Positions 1-5,494 of a stretch of DNA of 9,496 bases are shown one piece after another. Under the pieces are notes generated by a model that searched no databases, was not told the origin of the DNA, and saw only the letters and a program-made list of their open reading frames with translations. The position numbers were made by a program, and so were the translations under genes. Location: NCBI GenBank assembly GCA_007570945.1, contig RKSH01000211.1, positions 1-9,496 on the forward strand, read 5' to 3'. Source of the DNA: Gammaproteobacteria bacterium (GTDB lineage: Bacteria > Pseudomonadota > Gammaproteobacteria > Arenicellales > Spongiicolonaceae). How positions within the stretch are numbered: position 1 is the stretch's first letter; each line of letters begins with the position of its first letter.

Positions 1-43
1 TGCCGAGGTCAATGACTTTGAGTCCGGCCAGGGGCGCGGTCAC
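1..43 (-). CDS. CaiB/BaiF family III CoA-transferase, N-terminal fragment (cut by window edge)
   Basis: Only the first 14 codons are in the window, reading VTAPLAGLKVIDLG from a GTG start (initiator Met). The pattern PLxGLKVIDLG is the typical opening of family III CoA-transferases, which move CoA between carboxylic acids. Its GTG overlaps the TGA of the upstream YejA-like gene as GTGA (43-40), and a GGAG lies 7 bases before the start, so translational coupling to the binding-protein gene is likely. The substrate cannot be told from this stub. The family call rests on one short motif; the reading frame, start and coupling are more secure than the name. Confidence 0.6.
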   Translation of the reverse strand, partial: MTAPLAGLKVIDLG

Positions 44-2007
44 TGTTGTTCTCCGCCTTTGCCGCCGCCGGCCGTGAGGGCGGCGGCCTTGTTTTTGTCA
101 AACCACCAGCGGTCCAGCGCTTCCCCGGCGCGCACCGGCGCGGACGGACGGGAGAATTTGTCCCAGTACAAAATTCGCACCGCCGGCAGGTGCCAGTTGG
201 GAATGACATAAAAATTCCACAGCAAAACCCGGTCCAGGGCGCGGGCGCGGGCGATTAAATTTTCCCGCGTGGCGGCCGTGGCCACCAACTCGGCCAGCTC
301 GTCCACCACCTCGTTCTTGATGCCGATGTAGTTGCGGCTGCCGGGGCGGTCGGCGTCGGCGCTGCCCCACAGCGCGCGCTGCTCGTTGCCCGGGGATTCG
401 GTTTGCCCGAAGACATGCACCATCATGTCGAAGTCAAAACTGCGCACGCGGCGGATGTATTGCGCGTAATCCACCACCCGCACCCGCGCCTCAATGCCAA
501 GCCGTTTAAGATTGCGCACAAAAGGCAGCAGGATGCGCTCAAAATTGGACCCGACGACCATAAACTCAAAGGTGAAAGCCTCGCCGGTCTCGCCGTGCAC
601 CAGGCGGAAGTCCCTCACCACCCAGCCGGCCTGCTTTAGCAGGCGCGCCGCGTGCAGTAAATTTTCTCGCGGCCAGCCGCCGCCGTCGGTGGCCGGCGGA
701 CGGTAGGCTTGTTCAAAAACCCGCGCCGGGATTCGGCCGCGGTAACGGTTGAGCAGCGCCAGTTCCCGGCCCGTCGGCAGTCCCTCCGAGGCCAGGTCGG
801 AGTTGGAAAAATAACTGCTGGTTCTTTTGTACTGGCCGAAAAAAAGCGCGCGGTTGGTCCACTCATAATCAAACGCGTAAGCCAGCGCCTCGCGCACCAG
901 GGCCTGGCGAAAAACCGGCCGCCGCACGTTGTAGATGAATGCCTGCATGCCGGTGGGCTTGCGGCTGGGAATCCAGTCTTTAATCAGGCGCCCCTCGGTG
1001 ACGGCGCCGATGCCGTAGTCCAGCGCCCAGGCTTTGGCGGTGTTCTCGTGGCGGAAGTCAATGCGGCCGGATTTCAGCGCCAGGCGAATGGCGGTAATGT
1101 CGCGAAAATACTCGGTGCGCTTCTGGTCAAAATTGTGCAAGCCGCGGTTCACCGGCAAATCCCGTCCCCAGTAATTTTTCACCCGCTCCTCAATCACGTA
1201 ACGCCCGGCCTCAAATTTTTTAATCCGGTACGGCCCGCTGCCGAGGGGCGGCTGCAGGGTGGTTTTGGTGAAGTCGCGCCGCTGCCAGTAGTGGCGCGGC
1301 AGCACCGGCATCTGCCCCACCAACAGCGGCATCTCGCGGCTCTCAGCCTCGGCGAAGTTGAACCTCACCCGCCGTTCGCCGAGTTCCTCCACGCTGCGCA
1401 CGCCAGCGAACAGGGAACGGTAAAACGGCCGGCCGGCGGTGGTGAGCGTGCGGAATGACCAGGCCACATCGGCGGCGGTGATGGCGGCGCCGTCGTGCCA
1501 GCGCGCCTGCGGATGCAGGTCAAAAATCACCCACGAGCGGTCGGCCGGCCAGGTGATGCTTTCGGCGATAAGACCGTAGGCGGTGTACGGTTCGTCGGCG
1601 CTCAGCGTGAGCAGGGTTTCATTGGCGGTGATATAGGGAATGACGGCCGCGCCGGAGTCGGTGGTGGCCGGATTGCCCTTGGCGATGTAGGGGTGAAAAC
1701 TGTCAAAGGAACTCTCCCGCGCCAGCCGCAAAACGCCGCCCTTGGGCGCGCCGGGGTTCACGTAGTCAAAGTGGGTGAAGCCGGCGGCGTATTTCGGCTC
1801 GCCGTGCATGGCAATGGCGTGGGCGGTGGTGACGGTGTCGACGCCGGAGGCGGTGGTTGCAGTGCCGGGAACGGTGGTTGCACTGCCGGAGGCGGTGGTT
1901 GCGGTGCCGAAGACGGTGGTCACAGTCCCGAAGACGGCGGCGGTGATGAGCGCGGCGGGGATGGAAATGGCCGGGGCGGTTTTCACATGCGTTAGTATAA
2001 ACGCCAT
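40..2007 (-). CDS. YejA-like ABC transporter periplasmic peptide-binding protein (SBP family 5)
   Basis: This is a solute-binding protein of the oligopeptide/microcin C type, expected to capture peptides in the periplasm for an inner-membrane ABC permease. From the ATG at 2007 it is 655 aa; E. coli YejA is about 600. Residues 69-91 (GEPKYAAGFTHFDYVNPGAP and following) match the YejA N-terminus. The family 5 fold follows, with GSGPYRIKKFEAGR at 257-269 and a YejA-like C-terminal block GQTESPGNEQ at 534-543 followed by PGSRNYIGIK. A hydrophobic export segment lies at about residues 10-26. Between it and the mature domain is a Thr-rich heptad linker (25-61) that I do not expect in the family. 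TTG (2073) and GTG (2025) starts are also possible in frame; none of the three has a clear Shine-Dalgarno. No yejB/E/F permease gene follows; a CoA-transferase overlaps its stop. Confidence 0.88.
   Translation of the reverse strand: MAFILTHVKTAPAISIPAALITAAVFGTVTTVFGTATTASGSATTVPGTATTASGVDTVTTAHAIAMHGEPKYAAGFTHFDYVNPGAPKGGVLRLARESSFDSFHPYIAKGNPATTDSGAAVIPYITANETLLTLSADEPYTAYGLIAESITWPADRSWVIFDLHPQARWHDGAAITAADVAWSFRTLTTAGRPFYRSLFAGVRSVEELGERRVRFNFAEAESREMPLLVGQMPVLPRHYWQRRDFTKTTLQPPLGSGPYRIKKFEAGRYVIEERVKNYWGRDLPVNRGLHNFDQKRTEYFRDITAIRLALKSGRIDFRHENTAKAWALDYGIGAVTEGRLIKDWIPSRKPTGMQAFIYNVRRPVFRQALVREALAYAFDYEWTNRALFFGQYKRTSSYFSNSDLASEGLPTGRELALLNRYRGRIPARVFEQAYRPPATDGGGWPRENLLHAARLLKQAGWVVRDFRLVHGETGEAFTFEFMVVGSNFERILLPFVRNLKRLGIEARVRVVDYAQYIRRVRSFDFDMMVHVFGQTESPGNEQRALWGSADADRPGSRNYIGIKNEVVDELAELVATAATRENLIARARALDRVLLWNFYVIPNWHLPAVRILYWDKFSRPSAPVRAGEALDRWWFDKNKAAALTAGGGKGGEQQ
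51..54 (-). promoter_or_regulatory. Ribosome binding site of the CaiB-like gene
   Basis: GGAG (within GGCGGAG) on the minus strand, 7 bases before the GTG at 43. It lies inside the last codons of the YejA-like gene and supports a true start in the GTGA overlap. Confidence 0.55.
1823..1933. repeat. 21-base tandem repeat inside the YejA-like gene
   Basis: Four 21-base units run at 1850-1870, 1871-1891, 1892-1912 and 1913-1933, each close to RCGGTGGTYRCRGTSCCGRRR on the plus strand. A 27-base divergent unit (1823-1849) precedes them, and a decayed partial unit begins at 1934. On the coding (minus) strand they give heptads VFGTVTT, VFGTATT, ASGSATT, VPGTATT and the nonamer ASGVDTVTT (residues 25-61). 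The units differ at a few bases each, so this is a somewhat aged minisatellite whose copy number can change without breaking the frame. Confidence 0.85.
1993..2001 (+). promoter_or_regulatory. Possible -10 element for mutY
   Basis: TAGTATAAA is an AT-rich island in GC-rich surroundings. Read as TAGTAT (1993-1998) it lies 7 bases before the mutY ATG, which would start transcription at or next to the initiation codon. Read as TATAAA (1996-2001) the spacing is only 4 bases. No TTGACA-like -35 is seen and there is no Shine-Dalgarno. The element lies inside the first codons of the divergent YejA-like gene. Confidence 0.3.
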
Positions 2008-3082
2008 GACCGCGAATGCCGCCACCTGGTTTGCGCGCCGGCTGTTGCGGTGGCAGCCGCGGCATGGGCGCAATGATTTGCCGTGGCAGAAGCCGCGCGA
2101 TGTTTACCGGGTGTGGCTTGCGGAAATCATGCTGCAGCAGACGCGGGTGGCGGCGGTGGTGCCGTACTATGAGCGTTTTGTGCGGCGTTTTCCCGATGTC
2201 CAAACCCTGGCCGCCGCGCCGCGCGACGAGGTGATGCACCACTGGGCCGGCCTCGGCTACTACGCCCGCGCGCGCAACCTTCACCGGGCCGCACAAGTGG
2301 TGGTTGCGCGCGGCGGGTTCCCCGGCAGCCTGGCGGGGATGCAAAAACTGCCCGGCGTCGGCCGCTCCACCGCCGCCGCCATTCTCGCCCTCACCCGCAG
2401 CCGGCCGCACGCCATTCTCGATGGCAACGCGCGCCGGGTGCTGTGCCGGTTTTACCAGGTGCGCGGCCCGCGCGCCGGCCCCGGCGCCGCGCAAACCGAG
2501 CGGTTGCTGTGGCGCATTGCCGGGCGCAACACGCCACGGTGTCAGGCGGCGCGCTACACCCAGGCCATCATGGATTTGGGCGCCACGGTCTGCGTGCGCG
2601 GCGCGCCGCATTGTGAACATTGCCCGGTGGCGGCGCGTTGCCGCGCCCGGCGCCACGGCGTTGCCGCGCAACTGCCGGCCGCCGCCAAACGCAAACCGCT
2701 GCCGGTGAAGGCGGTGCGGATGATTTTTGTGCGCGATGGGCGCGGACGGGTTTTGCTTGAACAACGCCCGGCGTGCGGAATTTGGGGCGGCTTGTGGAGC
2801 CCGCCGCAGTGCGCCATGGAGGAGGACTGCCCGGCTTTGCTTGAAAAAAAGTTCGGCATTAAAATTACAACCGAGCCGGCCGGCGAGGTCCTGCGCCACG
2901 GCTTCACCCACTATGTTTTGGAAATCACCCCGGTGCCGGCGCGGGTGGCGGGTTTCACCGACAAGGTCCTGGAACGGCCGCCGCTGGTCTGGTATGAGCC
3001 GGCCGGACTGCCGCGCCTGGGGCTGGCGGCGCCGGTGAAAAAATTGCTCGGGCATGTGATGGAAACCGGTGACCCGCTTTAA
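2006..3082 (+). CDS. mutY: Adenine DNA glycosylase MutY
   Basis: MutY removes adenine mispaired with 8-oxoguanine in base excision repair. The 358-aa product has the full architecture. A helix-hairpin-helix glycosylase domain comes first, with the catalytic Glu40 in VWLAEIMLQQT, LPGVGRSTA (115-123) and Asp139 in AILDGNARRVL. An iron-sulfur loop C196-x6-C203-x2-C206-x5-C212 follows. The C-terminal NUDIX-like 8-oxoG recognition domain (about 235-350) includes RPACGIWGGLW and F300-T301-H302 at the place of the E. coli Phe-Ser-His loop, a conservative change. The ATG at 2006 matches the usual N-terminus length. No Shine-Dalgarno is visible, and the start overlaps the divergent YejA-like start in a CATG. 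yggX follows after 35 bases, as in E. coli, so co-transcription is likely. Confidence 0.96.
   Translation: MTANAATWFARRLLRWQPRHGRNDLPWQKPRDVYRVWLAEIMLQQTRVAAVVPYYERFVRRFPDVQTLAAAPRDEVMHHWAGLGYYARARNLHRAAQVVVARGGFPGSLAGMQKLPGVGRSTAAAILALTRSRPHAILDGNARRVLCRFYQVRGPRAGPGAAQTERLLWRIAGRNTPRCQAARYTQAIMDLGATVCVRGAPHCEHCPVAARCRARRHGVAAQLPAAAKRKPLPVKAVRMIFVRDGRGRVLLEQRPACGIWGGLWSPPQCAMEEDCPALLEKKFGIKITTEPAGEVLRHGFTHYVLEITPVPARVAGFTDKVLERPPLVWYEPAGLPRLGLAAPVKKLLGHVMETGDPL
2845..2851 (+). other. In-phase A_AAA_AAG slippery heptamer in mutY
   Basis: Codons 280-282 of mutY read GAA AAA AAG, which places the heptamer A_AAA_AAG in the phase used for -1 frameshifting in bacterial dnaX. After a -1 slip the frame reads GTT CGG CAT TAA, stopping at 2860-2862 and giving a 285-aa product that lacks most of the 8-oxoG recognition domain. 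A GGAGGAGG at 2818-2825 lies upstream, but 19 bases away, farther than the roughly 10 bases used in dnaX. I see no convincing downstream stem-loop. The motif itself is certain; its function is not. Confidence 0.25.
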
Positions 3083-3105
3083 CGGCGCGCAAAAGAAAAA
3101 ACGCG

Positions 3106-3111
3106 CATAAT
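3106..3111 (+). promoter_or_regulatory. Possible -10 element for yggX
   Basis: CATAAT (five of six matches to TATAAT) lies 6 bases before the yggX ATG, which would place a transcription start at the initiation codon. The preceding bases include an A-rich run (3091-3101), but no -35 hexamer is recognisable. It could equally be chance, with yggX read from the mutY transcript. Confidence 0.3.
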
Positions 3112-3117
3112 CGCCGC

Positions 3118-3396
3118 ATGCCCCGCACCGTCCACTGTGTTGTGCTGAAAAAAGAGGCCGCCGGGCTGCAGTCGCCGCCGTGGCCGGGTGAACTTGGGCG
3201 GCGGGTATTTGAGAATGTCAGCGCCGAGGCCTGGTCGCGGTGGCTGGCGCACCAGACCATGCTGATTAATGAAAGGCGCCTGAGCCTGGTGAAGGCGGAG
3301 CACAAAAGTTACCTTGCCGCGCAAATGGAAAAATTCTTTTTCGGCGGCGAAGTGGACCAGCCGGCCGGTTATGTTGCGGCGGATGAAGACAAGTAA
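3118..3396 (+). CDS. yggX: Fe(2+)-trafficking / oxidative damage protection protein YggX
   Basis: YggX is a small cytosolic protein linked to iron handling and protection of iron-sulfur proteins from oxidants. The 92-aa product matches the family along its whole length: MPRTVHCVVLKKEAAG at the start with the conserved Cys7, PWPGELGRRVFENVS at about 21-35, then W39, TMLINERRLSL at about 47-57, and a closing GYVAADEDK. The usual family length is about 90 aa, so the start is secure even though no Shine-Dalgarno precedes it. It follows mutY by 35 bases and precedes the DUF255 gene by 18. The mutY-yggX order is also found in enterobacteria, and MutY itself carries an iron-sulfur cluster. Confidence 0.95.
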   Translation: MPRTVHCVVLKKEAAGLQSPPWPGELGRRVFENVSAEAWSRWLAHQTMLINERRLSLVKAEHKSYLAAQMEKFFFGGEVDQPAGYVAADEDK

Positions 3397-3414
3397 CCGC
3401 GCGGGCGGCCTGCG

Positions 3415-5457
3415 ATGAACCGCCTGGCCGGCGAGACCAGCCCCTACCTTTTGCAGCATGCGCGCAACCCGGTGGACTGGTATCCGTGGTGCCGGGAGGC
3501 GCTGGAGCGGGCGCGGCGCGAGGATAAATTAATTCTTCTGTCGGTGGGCTACTCGGCGTGCCACTGGTGCCATGTGATGGCGCACGAGTCCTTTGAGGAT
3601 GAAAAAACCGGCGCGCTGATGAACCGTTTGTTTGTGTGCATCAAGGTGGACCGTGAAGAGCGCCCCGACCTGGACAAGGTTTACCAACTCGCCCACCAGT
3701 TGATGACCCGCCGCCCCGGCGGCTGGCCGCTGACGGCGTTTCTCACGCCGCACCGGCACACGCCGCTGCTAATCGGCACCTATTACCCGCAAACCCGCCG
3801 CCATGGCCTGCCGTCGTTCACCGAAGTGATGGAGGCGGTGGAGCGGCATTACCGGGAAAACGCGCGGGCCGCATCCGAACACCACGATGCGCTGCTGCGC
3901 GCGCTTGTGCAAACCGAACCGGCGCCGGCGTCGCCGGAATGGAACCCCGATGAACGGCCGTTGCGCGCGGCGGCGGTGGAAATTGCGCGGCAGCATGATT
4001 CGGTGCACGGCGGTTTCGGCGGCGCGCCGAAGTTTCCCCACCCCACGGCGGTGGAGTTCTGCCTGCGCGAAAGCGCGCGCGGCGGCGGCGATGAGGGTTT
4101 GCGGGCGGTGGCGATGCACACTTTGCGCGCCATGGCGGCCGGCGGTTTTAACGACCAACTCGGCGGCGGTTTTTACCGTTATACGGTGGACGCGGCGTGG
4201 AACATTCCGCACTTTGAAAAAATGCTCTACGACAACGCGCAACTGCTGCCGCTGTACGCCGATGCGCACCGCATGAGCGGTGACGCCGAATTTGCCGCGG
4301 CGGCGCACCGCACCGCGCAATGGGTGATGGAGGAAATGCAGGATGCCGGCGGCGGCTATTACTCGTCGCTGGACGCCGACTCCGAGGGCGGGGAGGGCAA
4401 GTTTTATGTTTGGAGCGCGGCGCAGGTGAAAGAACTTTTGTCCGCCGACGAGTGGCGCGCGGTGCGGATTCGTTATGGTCTCGGTGGCGCGCCGAATTTC
4501 GAGGGCAAACATCACCTTTACCTGCACGCGCCGCCGGCGGCGGTGGCGCGGGAGTTGTCGGCGGACATTGATGCGGCGAAAAAAACATTGGCCGGCGCCA
4601 ACAAAAAACTTCTCGCGGCCCGCGCAAAACGAGTGCGCCCGGCTCTGGACGACAAAATTTTAACTTCGTGGAACGCAATGATGATTCGCGGCCTGGCCCG
4701 CGCTGGCGGCGTCCTGGGGCGCGGGGATTATCTGGACTCGGCGCAGCGCGCGGCGGATTTTCTGCAACGGGTTTTGTGGAGCGGCGGCCATCTGCTCGCC
4801 ACCAGCCGCAATGGCCAGGCGCGGTTGAACGCTTATTTGGATGATTATGTTCTGCTTGCGGATGCGCTTGTTGAGTTGGTTTCGCGGCGCTGGAATGCGG
4901 GTTACCTGCGCTGGGCGATGCATCTTGCCGATATTGTTCTGGCGCGTTTTGCCGACGCGGCCGGCGGCGGTTTTTATTTCACCGCCGATGACCATGAGAA
5001 ATTACTGCACCGCCACAAGCCGTCCACCGACGACGCTGTTCCTTCCGGCAACGGAATCGCGGCGCGGGTTTTTGCCGTTCTTGCGCGCCTGACCGGGGAG
5101 AAAAAATACGGTGACGCCGCCGACAGCGCGCTGAAAATGCTGTGGCCCGGCCTCCGCCGCCACCCTTTCGCCCATTGTTCGGCGCTGTGCGCGTTGCAGG
5201 AGCATCTCAGTCCGGGGAAATTAATTATCCTGCGCGGCGCGCCGCCGGACATGGCCGACTGGCGGCGCGCGGTGGCGCGCATCAGTGACCCGTTTGCGCT
5301 CATGCTCAGCATCCCCGCCGATGAAAAAAACCTGCCCGGCCTGCTCGGCGAATGCAGGCCCCGGGGCGCGGTCACGGCATATGTGTGCGAGGGTTTTCAG
5401 TGCGGCGCGCCGCTGGGGGAGTTGCCGGCGCTGGTTAAAATTCTCGGTGATGGCTGA
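3415..5457 (+). CDS. Thioredoxin-fold DUF255 protein (YyaL / SPATA20 family)
   Basis: The 680-aa protein joins an N-terminal thioredoxin-like domain (about 1-165) to an alpha/alpha-barrel of the six-hairpin glycosidase type. The first domain carries the family hallmarks: NRLAGETSPYLLQHARNPVDW at 2-22, a redox-type CxxC as C49-H-W-C52, and GGWPLTAFLTP at 102-112 with the usual proline region. The second shows HGGFGGAPKFPHP (198-210), HFEKMLYDNAQLL (266-278), SLDADSEGGEGKFYVW (318-333) and LDDKILTSWNAMM (411-423), all typical of this family. No signal peptide is seen, so it is probably cytosolic. Its biochemical activity is not established; a redox or stress role is inferred from the CxxC and the mutY-yggX context. 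The ATG at 3415 gives the standard N-terminus, with no clear Shine-Dalgarno. Confidence 0.93.
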   Translation: MNRLAGETSPYLLQHARNPVDWYPWCREALERARREDKLILLSVGYSACHWCHVMAHESFEDEKTGALMNRLFVCIKVDREERPDLDKVYQLAHQLMTRRPGGWPLTAFLTPHRHTPLLIGTYYPQTRRHGLPSFTEVMEAVERHYRENARAASEHHDALLRALVQTEPAPASPEWNPDERPLRAAAVEIARQHDSVHGGFGGAPKFPHPTAVEFCLRESARGGGDEGLRAVAMHTLRAMAAGGFNDQLGGGFYRYTVDAAWNIPHFEKMLYDNAQLLPLYADAHRMSGDAEFAAAAHRTAQWVMEEMQDAGGGYYSSLDADSEGGEGKFYVWSAAQVKELLSADEWRAVRIRYGLGGAPNFEGKHHLYLHAPPAAVARELSADIDAAKKTLAGANKKLLAARAKRVRPALDDKILTSWNAMMIRGLARAGGVLGRGDYLDSAQRAADFLQRVLWSGGHLLATSRNGQARLNAYLDDYVLLADALVELVSRRWNAGYLRWAMHLADIVLARFADAAGGGFYFTADDHEKLLHRHKPSTDDAVPSGNGIAARVFAVLARLTGEKKYGDAADSALKMLWPGLRRHPFAHCSALCALQEHLSPGKLIILRGAPPDMADWRRAVARISDPFALMLSIPADEKNLPGLLGECRPRGAVTAYVCEGFQCGAPLGELPALVKILGDG

Positions 5458-5494
5458 TGGTTTGTGCTAATGTCCGCCAGTCGCCGGCCAGATT

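Noticed and set aside
709..1458. Plus-strand open frame of 249 codons inside the YejA-like gene
   Set aside because: No family resemblance and no start signals; the minus strand codes a conserved YejA-like protein throughout.
1766..3055. Long minus-strand open frame (429 codons) opposite mutY
   Set aside because: The opposite strand codes a complete, motif-rich MutY. The antisense product is Arg/His/Pro/Ala-rich with no recognisable domain, as expected from GC-rich third-position shadowing.
3085..3106. GCGCG / CGCGC inverted repeat around an A-rich loop between mutY and yggX, as a terminator
   Set aside because: The stem is only 5 bp with a 12-base loop and no T tract on the plus strand; it is more likely incidental, and the genes look co-transcribed.
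3769..4527. Minus-strand open frame of 252 codons opposite the DUF255 gene
   Set aside because: Arg/His-rich shadow of a well-conserved plus-strand family.
5325..5331. A_AAA_AAC heptamer in the DUF255 gene as a programmed frameshift site
   Set aside because: AAC slips poorly in bacteria, no nearby -1 stop or stimulatory signal is seen, and the full-length frame matches the family.
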